Assembly (NCBI RefSeq): GCF_000011105.1
Contig: NC_000961.1
Coordinates: forward strand, 1,288,662 to 1,352,661
Length of the DNA stretch: 64,000 nucleotides
Origin: Pyrococcus horikoshii OT3
Lineage (GTDB): Archaea > Methanobacteriota_B > Thermococci > Thermococcales > Thermococcaceae
Direction of reading: 5' to 3'
The position numbers and the translations under genes were made by a program. The notes under the pieces were generated by a model. It had not been told where the DNA came from. It did not search any database and saw only the letters and a program-made list of their open reading frames with translations. Positions 27,386 through 37,822 of this stretch are shown here, piece after piece; position 1 is the first letter of the stretch, and each line of letters opens with the position of its first letter.

Positions 27386-27817
27386 GTGACGGTTGTAAAA
27401 GGGAAGGTAAGGTGGGTTGAAGGAGAGCAATTTATCGGAAGAATAGAAGGGGATAAATGTTCAGTAATACTCGGAGAGGGCGGTATAAGCCCAATGAAGC
27501 TCTTACTTTTAAGTGTTGCAGGGTGTACAAGCTATGACGTAGTTATGATATTAAAGAAGATGAGGGAACCAATTAAAGGCTTAGAAGTCGAGATTGAAGG
27601 AGTAAGAAGGGAGGAGCACCCAAGAATCTATAAGGAGGTCACGATCCATTACAAGATATATGGAAACGTAAACGAGAAAAAGGCAAGAAGGGCGATAGAA
27701 CTAAGCCAAGAAAAATATTGCTCAGCATCCGCTCACTTGAAGTTAAGTGGAACAGATGTTAAATATACCCTCGAGGTAATCCGGGATGATGAACCTCCAT
27801 CCCAACTGAATAAATGA
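27386..27817 (+). CDS. OsmC-family peroxiredoxin-like protein
   Basis: 143-residue OsmC/Ohr-type protein. The two family cysteines are visible: one in VAGCTSYDVVMILKK (about residue 53) and one in KYCSASAHLKLSG (about residue 112). Such proteins reduce organic peroxides or handle thiols. GTG 27386 has GGGTGA 4-5 nt upstream and gives a normal OsmC N-terminus; GTG 27371 would add five residues. It is divergent from the radical SAM gene. Confidence 0.88.
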   Translation: MTVVKGKVRWVEGEQFIGRIEGDKCSVILGEGGISPMKLLLLSVAGCTSYDVVMILKKMREPIKGLEVEIEGVRREEHPRIYKEVTIHYKIYGNVNEKKARRAIELSQEKYCSASAHLKLSGTDVKYTLEVIRDDEPPSQLNK

Positions 27818-27883
27818 TGAATGCACATCAGGCTGACATTACCTTTTTACATCTATCCTTTCCATTTCTTTAGGGGATCGAAG

Positions 27884-28663
27884 ATGGTGAAAATTCCAAA
27901 GAGTCACCCTAGGTATTGGAGTTTACTATACAGGGAGAAGATAATTAGAGGAATGGAAGAAGGAATAACGGCCAAAGCAGGATTAATAGCCCATGGTAGA
28001 GGGGAAGCCTTTGATTATTTGATAGGAGAAAGGACTATTCCTCCCGCAGAGGAAGCTATGAAAGTTGCCGTTGCCAAGTTATTACTAGCTAACCACCCTG
28101 TAATCTCCGTAAATGGGAACGTTGCAGCACTAGTGCCTCGTGAAACCGTGGAGCTTGCGAAAGTTACTAGAGCAAAACTGGAGGTTAATCTATTTTATAG
28201 AACCGAAGAAAGGGTAAAAAAAATAGCAGAAGTGTTAAAAAAAACTGGCGCTAAGGAAGTTCTAGGACTTAATCCTACCAAGAGAATTCCTGGGCTGGAG
28301 AGTGAGAGGGGAAAAGTTGAAGAAGATGGGATATGGAAAGCAGATGTTGTTCTCGTTCCACTTGAAGATGGAGATAGAACTGAAGCTCTTGTCAGAATGG
28401 GAAAATTCGTTATAACCGTTGACCTTAATCCCCTCTCAAGATCCGCAAGGATGGCTAATGTAACGATAGTGGATAACATAATAAGGGCGTACCCTAGGAT
28501 GATCGAGCTCGCCAAAGAGATGAGGGATTACTCTAGAGAAGAGCTGGAAGAAATAGTCAATAACTATGATAATAATAAAATTCTAAGTGAGGTTTTACTT
28601 CATATTAGAAGAAGATTGGAAGAGTTGGCTAAAGAGGGGATTTGGAGGAAAGAAAAAATCTAG
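27884..28663 (+). CDS. 4-phosphopantoate--beta-alanine ligase (archaeal phosphopantothenate synthetase)
   Basis: 259-residue protein of the archaeal COG1701 family, which makes 4'-phosphopantothenate from phosphopantoate and beta-alanine with ATP, replacing bacterial PanC plus CoaA. Recognisable blocks are PKSHPRYWSLLYREKI at the N-terminus, AGLIAHGRGEAFDYLIGE, SVNGNVAAL and the late LNPLSRSARMA/VDNIIRA. ATG 27884 follows GGGGATC and removes 21 non-conserved residues. The product feeds the CoaBC encoded at 5352. The 3' end overlaps the convergent regulator gene by 4 bp. Confidence 0.9.
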   Translation: MVKIPKSHPRYWSLLYREKIIRGMEEGITAKAGLIAHGRGEAFDYLIGERTIPPAEEAMKVAVAKLLLANHPVISVNGNVAALVPRETVELAKVTRAKLEVNLFYRTEERVKKIAEVLKKTGAKEVLGLNPTKRIPGLESERGKVEEDGIWKADVVLVPLEDGDRTEALVRMGKFVITVDLNPLSRSARMANVTIVDNIIRAYPRMIELAKEMRDYSREELEEIVNNYDNNKILSEVLLHIRRRLEELAKEGIWRKEKI

Positions 28664-29379
28664 ATACTGGTAACTAACCTTCTAAGCCCGGTTATCAATT
28701 CAGTTTCATTTTCGGCCTTTGAAACAACCAAAGGTACCCTCTCCTTTTCTGCAATTTTTACCGCTAATTCATCAAGCCTTTTAACGCCATGTAATACCAC
28801 CATGGCCGGCTTTAAACCCTGTACCCTTACAGCTATCATTGGACTCCTACCGGTAGTGACCTTAGTAAAAACAAGGGCCCTTTCGGTTGTCCAACCGTAG
28901 AGTTTTAAGAATTCCTCGGCAGACATTTCCAGTATCGCCTGAATACTGTCGACGACTGTATATCCGTATATTTTTCTATCGATTAGATCCGGATTTGCAA
29001 CTATTTCTCCCTTAACAGCATCTACTATATCTTTAACAGTAACTGGGATATCAAATTCCCTTATGTCAAGTATGGCACTTGTTGGAATCTCACTACTAAA
29101 CGTCCTACTGAATGCTTTGATTACGTTCCCACCCCTTTTCTCATCGATTTCTATTAAAGCTTCAACAAATTTCCTTATTGTGGAAGCTCCTGGACTCTTT
29201 CTTCTTCCCCCTTCATAATCACTAATTACCGAGGAGGAAACACCAAGATAGTCAGCTAATTCAGTCTGACTAATTCCAAATATTTCCCTCCATTTTCTCA
29301 TTGTCTTCCCAGGGTCTGGAGAGAGGACTATTTCACCAGCTATCCTTTTAGCTAAAATCTCCTTTTCTTTTTCAAACAT
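28660..29379 (-). CDS. XRE-type helix-turn-helix transcriptional regulator
   Basis: 239-residue protein. The HTH_3 domain occupies residues about 25-80, with recognition helix region ISQTELADYLGVSSSVISDYEGGRRKSPG. The C-terminal half is an alpha/beta domain (LKPAMVVLHGVKRLDELAVKIAEKERVPLVVS) characteristic of archaeal regulators of this class and possibly a ligand-binding module. ATG 29379 is supported by a TATA (CATTTATATTC) at about 29401-29412. The regulated genes are unknown; autoregulation is common. Confidence 0.85.
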   Translation of the reverse strand: MFEKEKEILAKRIAGEIVLSPDPGKTMRKWREIFGISQTELADYLGVSSSVISDYEGGRRKSPGASTIRKFVEALIEIDEKRGGNVIKAFSRTFSSEIPTSAILDIREFDIPVTVKDIVDAVKGEIVANPDLIDRKIYGYTVVDSIQAILEMSAEEFLKLYGWTTERALVFTKVTTGRSPMIAVRVQGLKPAMVVLHGVKRLDELAVKIAEKERVPLVVSKAENETELITGLRRLVTSI

Positions 29380-29430
29380 GTTTATATTTACCACCAAAAG
29401 AGAATATAAATGTTTCGGCAATTGCCTAAA

Positions 29431-30015
29431 TCATGAACTTAAGAGGGATTTGAGTTTCTTAAAGTCCTCCTCAAGTTCTCTCCTCAATTGTGGCCTATAA
29501 AGGGCCACTGCAGGATGATACATTGGAACGATGTAGATCTTCCCAAACAGAGTTCTTGCTTCAAAAACCCTTCCATGGATCTTACTTATCGGCTCAACGT
29601 TGAATCCATACTTCTTCATTATGTATGCTGTGGAGAATCTTCCCAGGGTTACTATTACCTTGGGCTTTATTATATCTATCTGGGCATCTAAATAAGGAGC
29701 ACAGGCTTTAATTTCTTCCTCAGTTGGATCCCTATTGTTGGGAGGTCTGCACTTTACGATGTTCGTTATATAGACTTCAGATCTCTTTAGGCCAATGAGC
29801 TTTAACAGTTCATCCAGAACCTTTCCAGCTTTTCCAACGAATGGTAAACCCATTTGATCTTCCCAATACCCTGGGGCTTCTCCTACGAACATTATTTTAG
29901 TATCATAACTTCCATCCCCAGGAACTGGATTAGTCCTAACTTCCCAAAGAGGGCACTTCTTGCATTTCCTTATCTTCTCTTCAAGCTTTTTCATTAATTC
30001 CTCCTTTGAAGGCAC
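29431..30015 (-). CDS. udg: Type-4 uracil-DNA glycosylase
   Basis: 194-residue family-4 UDG that removes uracil arising by cytosine deamination, an important repair task at high temperature. Four Fe-S cysteines are visible: CKKC near residues 15-18 and C-x15-C at KCRPPNNRDPTEEEIKACAP. The active-site motif GEAPGYWEDQMGLPFVGKAG and the MYHPAVALYRP motif are intact. GTG 30015 is chosen because GGTGATCTCT lies directly upstream. It is linked to the gene before it at 5-bp spacing. Confidence 0.94.
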   Translation of the reverse strand: MPSKEELMKKLEEKIRKCKKCPLWEVRTNPVPGDGSYDTKIMFVGEAPGYWEDQMGLPFVGKAGKVLDELLKLIGLKRSEVYITNIVKCRPPNNRDPTEEEIKACAPYLDAQIDIIKPKVIVTLGRFSTAYIMKKYGFNVEPISKIHGRVFEARTLFGKIYIVPMYHPAVALYRPQLRRELEEDFKKLKSLLSS

Positions 30016-30020
30016 AGAGA

Positions 30021-30380
30021 TCACCTTTTCACTGGAAGTCTAGCTTGGGATAGGTATGCCTGAAGAAGTTCAACCCAAGCTGTATAGTAACCCCTCTCAT
30101 AGTCATCCCTAAACTCCTGCTCCTTAACCTCCTCAAACCTATTTAGCAATTCTTCGATCTCCTTGGGATCGGGATCGTTCAGGAGTCTAAATATCAGCGA
30201 ATCGTTGTCATTATCTTTTATGGCACTCATAAACCCATTTATTGCTTTTAAGTATCCCCTCCCCCACTCATCATCTTTCACGAGTTTAGATAGCTTTTCT
30301 AAATGTGACTTTGCTTTATCGAAATCTCTCCTGAGTAAAGCCCTCAGAAACATCTCCATCCTCATCTCGCGTGCTGGCAT
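30021..30380 (-). CDS. Uncharacterised helical protein
   Basis: 119-residue, highly charged, apparently all-helical protein that I do not recognise beyond being Thermococcales-like. No motif, cysteine or membrane segment is visible; the helix pattern could be a degenerate TPR. The start has a strong GGAGGTGAACTC. It lies between the TIM-barrel gene and udg in one likely operon, so a DNA-repair link can be proposed but not shown. Confidence 0.72.
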   Translation of the reverse strand: MPAREMRMEMFLRALLRRDFDKAKSHLEKLSKLVKDDEWGRGYLKAINGFMSAIKDNDNDSLIFRLLNDPDPKEIEELLNRFEEVKEQEFRDDYERGYYTAWVELLQAYLSQARLPVKR

Positions 30381-30384
30381 GAGT

Positions 30385-31188
30385 TCACCTCCTTAATCTT
30401 TCTATTAACTCGCTTTTGGGAGGTAAATTCGCAAATACCTTGGGATCCTTAACTTTCAGTAATATCGGAACATCATCAAATAACTTCAATATCTTCCCAA
30501 ATGGGATCTTTCCCTCCCCTGGCAATAAGTGCAGATCTCCTACCCCATAAGCTAAAGCATCTTCAGGTTCAACTTGAGGAAACATCTTCCCAAAGTTATC
30601 ATGCACCAACAACAATATTGTCTTCTCTATTCCAAGCTTCACATCCTCTAGAAGCTTGTTTTCATCACCCTGGGCGCTTAAGAAGGCATGAGCAACATCT
30701 AGTGCAAACCCAACATTATCCCTATTAACGTTGTCTATTACATATAGCGTATCTTTCACGCTGAACGTATTCTCAAGAGCTATTTTTATATCAAATTTAT
30801 TCGCTGTATCCGCTAAGCTCCTTATTGCATCTATCTCTAAATCAAGCCTTCCAGTCTTTCCACTTTGCATGACTATTATCTTTGCCCCAAGTTTTATTGC
30901 GACGTCAAGTATGGCCTTTGCAACCTTAAAATGTCTTGAGTAGTATATACTATCCCTCAGATTCAGAGAGACGGGCATTCTAATTATATAATCTATCCCA
31001 ACCCCCTTAAGCACAATCTCAACTTCCTTAAGGGCTGATTCTATTACCGTACCATTCCTAATTAAGCCTAGAGCGTGGGGAAATATCTGAACAAAGTCAT
31101 AATCCTTAATCTTTACATTTGCAAGTATCGAAGGTAATGTTTTTCCCTCCTTAATAAAATGGGGGTAGATGCTAACCCCAACCTTCAT
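30385..31188 (-). CDS. Xylose-isomerase-like TIM-barrel protein (AP endonuclease 2 superfamily)
   Basis: 267-residue TIM-barrel protein of the sugar phosphate isomerase/endonuclease IV-like superfamily. Metal-ligand candidates are ALENTF, ALDVAHAF (Asp, His) and LVHDNFG, with GDLHLLPGEGKIPF near the end, a pattern shared by endonuclease IV and xylose-isomerase-like enzymes. Being next to udg makes an AP-endonuclease-like role possible, but isomerase or epimerase activity is equally compatible. Confidence 0.75.
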   Translation of the reverse strand: MKVGVSIYPHFIKEGKTLPSILANVKIKDYDFVQIFPHALGLIRNGTVIESALKEVEIVLKGVGIDYIIRMPVSLNLRDSIYYSRHFKVAKAILDVAIKLGAKIIVMQSGKTGRLDLEIDAIRSLADTANKFDIKIALENTFSVKDTLYVIDNVNRDNVGFALDVAHAFLSAQGDENKLLEDVKLGIEKTILLLVHDNFGKMFPQVEPEDALAYGVGDLHLLPGEGKIPFGKILKLFDDVPILLKVKDPKVFANLPPKSELIERLRR

Positions 31189-31220
31189 TCTTGATACCTC
31201 CTTAAAACTCCCTTAAGCGA

Positions 31221-31236
31221 AAGACTTAAAAGTCTT
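31221..31236 (+). promoter_or_regulatory. TATA element of the tRNA-Met gene within a perfect palindrome
   Basis: AAGACTT-AA-AAGTCTT is a perfect 7-bp inverted repeat around TTAAAA, 26-41 bp upstream of the tRNA 5' end, where the TATA box is expected. The symmetry also places a TATA on the minus strand, 33 bp before the TIM-barrel gene start. Confidence 0.55.
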
Positions 31237-31261
31237 CCGTGAATGACTAATTCCAGGCAGT

Positions 31262-31370
31262 GCCGGGGTAGCTTAGCCTGGTCAAAGCGCCCGGCTCATA
31301 GGGCTGCTCCCCGTGAGGGGGAGCCTGAGAAACCGGGAGATCCGGGGTTCGAAGCCCCGCCCCGGCACCA
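31262..31370 (+). tRNA. tRNA-Met (CAT), elongator, with intron
   Basis: The acceptor stem GCCGGGG pairs with CCCCGGC; the discriminator A is followed by an encoded CCA. D arm, T arm (CGGGG-TTCGAAG-CCCCG) and the anticodon stem CCCGG/CCGGG all fold. The anticodon loop CTCATA is interrupted after position 37 by an intron of about 31 nt (31301-31331) that forms its own hairpin (CTCCCC-GTGA-GGGGAG), the arrangement cut by the archaeal splicing endonuclease. Removing it leaves a 78-nt tRNA. Confidence 0.93.
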
Positions 31371-31427
31371 TACTATTCTAAGCATAAGAGATTTTAAGGT
31401 GTTTAACGTAAGATGAGGCGAGGTAAG

Positions 31428-32468
31428 ATGCACCTAATGGAATTTCCACGAGAAGTCATTCTTGGAAAAAATCTAATCCAGGAAATTAATAATGTAATTA
31501 AGAGACTCAAACTCGGTTCTCCTGGATTAGTAGTTTATGGTCCAATAACGAAAAAGATAGCAGGTTCAAATGTTGAGAAGATAGTAAAAGAGGAATTTGA
31601 AGTTTATTCCATTACCGTTAAAGAAGCTCACATAAATGAGGTTGAGAGGGTAATCAGTAAAATAAGAGATAAAGGCATTAAATGGGCAATTGCAGTTGGA
31701 GGGGGAAGTATAATAGATGTTACAAAGCTGGCAAGTTTTAAGATGGGAATTCCATTCATAAGTTTTCCAACCACCGCATCACACGATGGTATAGCAAGCG
31801 CTAATGCATCCATTAAAGGCTTAAACGTTAAAACATCAATAAAGGCTAAACCTCCAATAGCCGTCATTGCAGATATAGATGTAATAAAAACGGCCCCAAA
31901 AAGATACCTAGCCGCTGGAGTTGGAGATATCGTAAGTAATATAACCGCAGTAAGGGATTGGAAACTTGCACATAAGCTTAAAGGGGAATACTTCAGTGAA
32001 TATGCCGCTTCACTAAGCTTGATGAGTGCAAAGATGGTTATCCGGGATGCCGAGATAATTAGACTTGGACAGGATGAGGGAATTAGAAAGGTTGTCAAGG
32101 CTCTAATATCAAGTGGAGTTGCCATGAGCATAGCTGGCTCCTCAAGACCCGCAAGCGGTGCTGAGCATTTATTCAGCCATGCCCTAGATATGCTGTTAGA
32201 TAAACCGGCCCTCCATGGAGAGCAAACAGGCATTGGAACCATAATTATGGCATATCTTCATGGGATCAACTGGAAGAAAATAAGGGATACATTGAAGATA
32301 GTTGGGGCTCCAACGACAGCTTACGAACTAGGTATAGATCCCGAGATTATAATAGAAGCTCTAACGATAGCCCATACAATTAGGCCAGAGAGATATACAA
32401 TCCTGGGTAAGGAAGGCATAACTAGAGAGGCCGCTGAAAAGGCTGCTAAAATAACGGGTGTAATTTGA
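31428..32468 (+). CDS. egsA: sn-Glycerol-1-phosphate dehydrogenase
   Basis: 346-residue NAD(P)-dependent enzyme that reduces dihydroxyacetone phosphate to G1P, the stereospecific backbone of archaeal membrane lipids. The nucleotide-binding [13 protein letters not shown], the metal/substrate [12 protein letters not shown] and the zinc histidines in LFSHALDML and [10 protein letters not shown] are intact. ATG 31428 follows GAGGTAAG; ATG 31413 and 31437 are alternatives. Upstream is the tRNA-Met gene; a UPF0179 gene follows at 13 bp. Confidence 0.95.
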   Translation: MHLMEFPREVILGKNLIQEINNVIKRLKLGSPGLVVYGPITKKIAGSNVEKIVKEEFEVYSITVKEAHINEVERVISKIRDKGIKWAIAVGGGSIIDVTKLASFKMGIPFISFPTTASHDGIASANASIKGLNVKTSIKAKPPIAVIADIDVIKTAPKRYLAAGVGDIVSNITAVRDWKLAHKLKGEYFSEYAASLSLMSAKMVIRDAEIIRLGQDEGIRKVVKALISSGVAMSIAGSSRPASGAEHLFSHALDMLLDKPALHGEQTGIGTIIMAYLHGINWKKIRDTLKIVGAPTTAYELGIDPEIIIEALTIAHTIRPERYTILGKEGITREAAEKAAKITGVI

Positions 32469-32481
32469 AGGAGGTGTTATT

Positions 32482-32910
32482 ATGGTGATTACGTTAGTTG
32501 GAGAAAAACTTGCAAAGCCCGGGCTTGAATTCATATATTATGGCCCTGGAGAACCCTGCAAAACATGTAGACTCGCTAGAGTATGCATAGGAAATCTGGA
32601 ACCTGGGAGAAGGTATAAAATTGTGAGAGTTAGAAATATAGAGCATCCATGTCCACTACACGAAGGTAAAGTCCGAGTAGTTGAAGTAGTTGAACCCGCA
32701 ATAGAGGTTCTCATGGAACCAAGATATGCGATAGTTGGGAGTAAGATTAAGCTTAGCTTCGTCGAATGCAACGACGATGACAAGGCTGAGTTAGTGAGGC
32801 CAGAGGGGCTCTTTGAAGGAGATCTAGTGAAGATACTTGAAATAGTTGATGATGTTGAGTGCGGAGGAAGGAAATATAAATTAGTTAAGGTGATGAGGGA
32901 AAAGGGCTGA
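32482..32910 (+). CDS. UPF0179 family protein
   Basis: 142-residue archaeal conserved protein. A cysteine cluster ([10 protein letters not shown] followed by HPCPLHEG) near residues 28-58 suggests a zinc or Fe-S site; two later cysteines lie at VECNDD and VECGGR. The rest is beta-rich. No function is known for the family. It sits 13 bp after egsA with a good Shine-Dalgarno (GGAGGTG), so the two are probably co-transcribed. Confidence 0.82.
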   Translation: MVITLVGEKLAKPGLEFIYYGPGEPCKTCRLARVCIGNLEPGRRYKIVRVRNIEHPCPLHEGKVRVVEVVEPAIEVLMEPRYAIVGSKIKLSFVECNDDDKAELVRPEGLFEGDLVKILEIVDDVECGGRKYKLVKVMREKG

Positions 32911-32911
32911 A

Positions 32912-34804
<1,893 letters not shown>

Positions 34805-34812
34805 AAACCCCC

Positions 34813-35883
34813 CTACTTTATTTTAAATCTCAAAATTCCAGCTATCCCACCGAGTGCCTTAAGCTTCTCTCCTCCTTCATGTTCAGAGCTAACTACAACT
34901 ACCTTTGACCTTAGGCTTCTAGCTAACTCCATAAGTTCCTCGACCTTTTCTCTATTATCCCCCTTTAATAGTTCGTCCAAAACGAGCAATATTTCTACGG
35001 CCCCATAATTCACCGCTTCCTCAACCTCCTTCATTCCATAGGCAACGGGCTCATCCTTAGCTATTCTTTCAATAACCTTTTCAACAAGTTTTATCTCATT
35101 AGCTATCCTACTCTCAGAGTAGACTTTATCTACGGTTCCCCTTTTAATAACCTCATAGATCCCTACCCTTCCTCCCATGCTAGTATCATCTAAAACTATT
35201 TTAGAGGCAAGATCTGGATAATTCTCTTTTAAAAACTTGTAGAAATCCTCTTTATAGAACCCAGGGCCTGCTACTATTGCTCTTTGAATGTTTTCTCTGC
35301 TCATAACATCTTTCATTGTCTTTGCGACATCATGGAAAAACTTCCTCTCTTCATCCTCCCTTTTAATATTGTACCTTTTTCCCCCAAGGTTATGTCTTAT
35401 TGTAGCTATAAAGTCCAACCCATATTCTCTAACGATAGCCATTTCGGCCTCTCCATCTTCGATTGTAACTATCATTACTTTGGCCCTCTTCGAGGCTTCA
35501 ACTGCTTCTTTTAGTCTCTCAATATAATAGGGTTTCCATCTTTCTTTTTGAAGCGTTATAATTGTCCCAGGTTCAACAGCTATGGTGTGATACTTACCTA
35601 GAGGAACATCTTCCCTGCTTGCATAAATTATAGGGCCTGTAACCCTAAGTTGATTTGCAAATTTATGGAAATTTATCTTCTCTACCTTAACACCTAAAAA
35701 AACCGGGATCACTTCAACCTTTTCGGGCCTCAAAGAGTCACTTCTTTGAGATTGCTTTCTCAAAGTTTTTGCGTATACTACGTCACCAGGAGTTATAATA
35801 TGATAAAGATGCCAAAGATCATCCAGTGTTTCAACCTTAATTTTTACCTTCCCCTCCTTAGGTTTTTCTTCTAGTATTTCCAT
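34813..35883 (-). CDS. pelA: Pelota (aPelota), ribosome rescue factor
   Basis: 356-residue archaeal Pelota/Dom34. The N-terminal Sm-like domain is followed by the eRF1-like central domain (VAGPGFYKEDFYKFLKENYP) and a C-terminal L7Ae-like domain (AVNYGAVEILLVLDELLKG). No GGQ motif is present, as expected. It acts with aEF-1alpha (encoded at 37823) to split stalled ribosomes. ATG follows GAGGTGATAAC. It lies in an operon with rnp2 and argS. Confidence 0.95.
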   Translation of the reverse strand: MEILEEKPKEGKVKIKVETLDDLWHLYHIITPGDVVYAKTLRKQSQRSDSLRPEKVEVIPVFLGVKVEKINFHKFANQLRVTGPIIYASREDVPLGKYHTIAVEPGTIITLQKERWKPYYIERLKEAVEASKRAKVMIVTIEDGEAEMAIVREYGLDFIATIRHNLGGKRYNIKREDEERKFFHDVAKTMKDVMSRENIQRAIVAGPGFYKEDFYKFLKENYPDLASKIVLDDTSMGGRVGIYEVIKRGTVDKVYSESRIANEIKLVEKVIERIAKDEPVAYGMKEVEEAVNYGAVEILLVLDELLKGDNREKVEELMELARSLRSKVVVVSSEHEGGEKLKALGGIAGILRFKIK

Positions 35884-35892
35884 GTTATCACC

Positions 35893-36255
35893 TCATTTCC
35901 ACCCATACTTTGCTAAGAATTTTCTTTTTAGTCTTTTTATTGTCCCAGAGACTCCAAGCGTCCTTATAATTAGTCTTTTACCATTGAACTCGGAAACTAG
36001 CATCAACGCAAATCTAAGGTACTCAACGTACTCTCGATCACATCTAACTATACCAGTCTTCGTGTTAGGATCAAATTTTATAAGCCAAGGTTTAACGATA
36101 GCAGTACCTGTTTCACCAAGTACCTCTAAAGAGCTTTTCCATATGAGCTCTTTAACTTCATCTTTTGTAAAATCACCATCACTAATTATTTCAAATGCAA
36201 TGTATCTATTCTTATCTCTAAGGGTTGGAGGAAGAGTTTTTAGCTTTCTCATCAC
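35893..36255 (-). CDS. rnp2: RNase P protein component 2 (Pop5 homologue)
   Basis: 120-residue Pop5/Rpp14-type protein of archaeal RNase P. The sequence [11 protein letters not shown] at the N-terminus and [19 protein letters not shown]-like block near residues 68-87 are typical. It binds the catalytic domain of the RNase P RNA with Rpp30. It is the first gene of the rnp2-pelA-argS operon, divergent from tfb. Confidence 0.93.
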   Translation of the reverse strand: MMRKLKTLPPTLRDKNRYIAFEIISDGDFTKDEVKELIWKSSLEVLGETGTAIVKPWLIKFDPNTKTGIVRCDREYVEYLRFALMLVSEFNGKRLIIRTLGVSGTIKRLKRKFLAKYGWK

Positions 36256-36340
36256 ACCAAGAGTTAGAGGCTAATCTATTAACTTTTCTCCCAGGAAGTC
36301 ATCAAAAACCTCATTAATTCTAACTCTAGATAGTAACACA

Positions 36341-36358
36341 AAAGGTTTATATACCTTT
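36341..36358. promoter_or_regulatory. Palindromic TATA region between rnp2 and tfb
   Basis: AAAGGT-TTATAT-ACCTTT gives a TATA box with a purine-rich BRE on both strands (CAAAAGG before TTTATATA on plus; CGAAAGG before TATATAAA on minus). It lies 55 bp upstream of the tfb start and 86 bp upstream of rnp2, and it could drive either or both. Confidence 0.6.
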
Positions 36359-36412
36359 CGGTATTCGTAGTTATATTGAGGGGGTTCTTAGACCGCCGGC
36401 GGGGGTGTGTAG

Positions 36413-37315
36413 GTGACTAAGCAAAAAGTTTGTCCCGTTTGTGGATCAACGGAATTTATTTATGACCCTGAAAGGGGTGAAATAGTCTGCGCACGCTGTG
36501 GTTACGTTATTGAGGAAAATATAATAGACATGGGACCAGAATGGCGTGCTTTTGACGCTTCTCAGAGGGAAAAGAGATCCAGGACTGGGGCTCCTGAGAG
36601 CATACTATTACACGATAAGGGACTTTCAACCGACATAGGAATAGACAGGAGCCTAACCGGATTGATGAGGGAGAAAATGTATAGGCTCAGGAAGTGGCAA
36701 TCGAGGCTTAGGGTTAGTGATGCAGCTGAGAGAAATTTAGCGTTTGCATTGAGTGAGTTGGACAGAATAACTGCTCAATTAAAATTGCCAAAGCACGTTG
36801 AGGAAGAAGCTGCTAGATTGTATAGGGAGGCCGTGAGAAAGGGATTAATTAGAGGAAGATCAATTGAAAGCGTGATTGCAGCTTGTGTTTACGCCGCATG
36901 TAGATTATTAAAGGTTCCTAGAACATTAGATGAAATTTCAGATATAGCTAGAGTTGAAAAGAAGGAAATTGGAAGGAGTTATCGTTTCATTGCTAGGAAT
37001 CTAAATCTAACTCCCAAAAAACTATTTGTCAAACCAACGGATTATGTAAATAAATTTGCGGATGAACTTGGACTCAGTGAGAAAGTCAGAAGGAGGGCCA
37101 TAGAAATTTTGGAAGAGGCCTATCGGAGAGGACTAACTAGTGGAAAAAGTCCGGCAGGATTAGTAGCTGCAGCCCTATACATAGCATCTCTTCTTGAAGG
37201 AGAAAAGAGAACTCAGAGAGAGGTCGCAGAAGTTGCTAGGGTTACCGAGGTAACTGTAAGAAACAGATACAAGGAACTCGTAGAAAAGTTAGGGATAAAG
37301 GTGCCTATTACCTAA
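36413..37315 (+). CDS. tfb: Transcription initiation factor B (TFB)
   Basis: 300-residue archaeal TFIIB homologue. The N-terminal zinc ribbon has CPVCG and CARCG near residues 7-30, followed by a B-finger/linker (GPEWRAFDASQREKRSRTG) and two cyclin repeats (about 110-200 and 205-300) that bind the TBP-TATA-BRE complex. The start is GTG, preceded by GGGGGTGTGTAG. The 40-nt leader contains the palindrome CCGCCGGCGG (36393-36402). It faces the rnp2 operon across a shared TATA region. Confidence 0.97.
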   Translation: MTKQKVCPVCGSTEFIYDPERGEIVCARCGYVIEENIIDMGPEWRAFDASQREKRSRTGAPESILLHDKGLSTDIGIDRSLTGLMREKMYRLRKWQSRLRVSDAAERNLAFALSELDRITAQLKLPKHVEEEAARLYREAVRKGLIRGRSIESVIAACVYAACRLLKVPRTLDEISDIARVEKKEIGRSYRFIARNLNLTPKKLFVKPTDYVNKFADELGLSEKVRRRAIEILEEAYRRGLTSGKSPAGLVAAALYIASLLEGEKRTQREVAEVARVTEVTVRNRYKELVEKLGIKVPIT

Positions 37316-37348
37316 GTTTCCTTTTTATTTTATTTAATTTAAAGGGAT

Positions 37349-37435
37349 TGGCGCCGGGGCGGGGATTTGAACCCCGGTGGGCAAACGCCCACGGGCTCTC
37401 CAGGCCCGCGCCTTCCCAGGCTAGGCTACCCCGGC
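37349..37435 (-). tRNA. tRNA-Ser (GGA)
   Basis: On the minus strand GCCGGGG pairs with CCCCGGC; CCA is encoded after discriminator G. The anticodon loop CTGGAGA gives GGA. The long variable arm (TGGGC-GTTT-GCCCA) is the class II feature of serine tRNA. A TATA-like CTTATATTG lies about 30 bp upstream (37463-37469). Confidence 0.95.
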
Positions 37436-37477
37436 ATCCAATATATAAATTGAGAACAAGCAATATAAGGGTTTAGG

Positions 37478-37786
37478 TCATGATATTAATTCAATTTCAA
37501 TTGTAACATCTTCTGGAACACGAATCCTCATGATTTGCCTCATAGCTCTCTCATCGGCCTCAATATCAATTAACCTCTTATGAATCCTAAGTTCCCATCT
37601 GTCAAATGTTGCAGAGCCTTCTCCATCCGGACTCTTCCTCGTGACTATCCTAATTCTCTTGGTGGGGAGGGGTATTGGACCACTCATTCTAACGCCCGTT
37701 CTCTCAGCAATCTGCCTAATTTGATTTGCAACCTCCTCAAGAGACCTAACATTTGTACTTGCAAGTTTAATTCTTGCTTTTTGCAT
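37478..37786 (-). CDS. rps10: Ribosomal protein S10 (uS10)
   Basis: 102-residue S10 of the archaeal/eukaryotic S20e type. The sequence [42 protein letters not shown] spans the S10 signature. It lies 36 bp after the EF-1alpha gene with GGGGTGATT before ATG. Pairing with EF-1alpha is the usual archaeal arrangement. Confidence 0.97.
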   Translation of the reverse strand: MQKARIKLASTNVRSLEEVANQIRQIAERTGVRMSGPIPLPTKRIRIVTRKSPDGEGSATFDRWELRIHKRLIDIEADERAMRQIMRIRVPEDVTIEIELIS

Positions 37787-37822
37787 TTAAATCACCCCAA
37801 GAATTAAAGAAAAGGGAAGAAA

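Noticed and set aside
31628-32242. 204-codon minus-strand ORF opposite the G1P dehydrogenase gene
   Set aside because: Entirely within a certain gene on the other strand; hydrophobic Ser/Leu-rich composition is typical of antisense frames.
36393-36402. CCGCCGGCGG palindrome in the tfb leader as a riboswitch or hairpin
   Set aside because: A 10-bp palindrome without loop cannot fold into a stable RNA hairpin; a protein-binding site is possible but unsupported.
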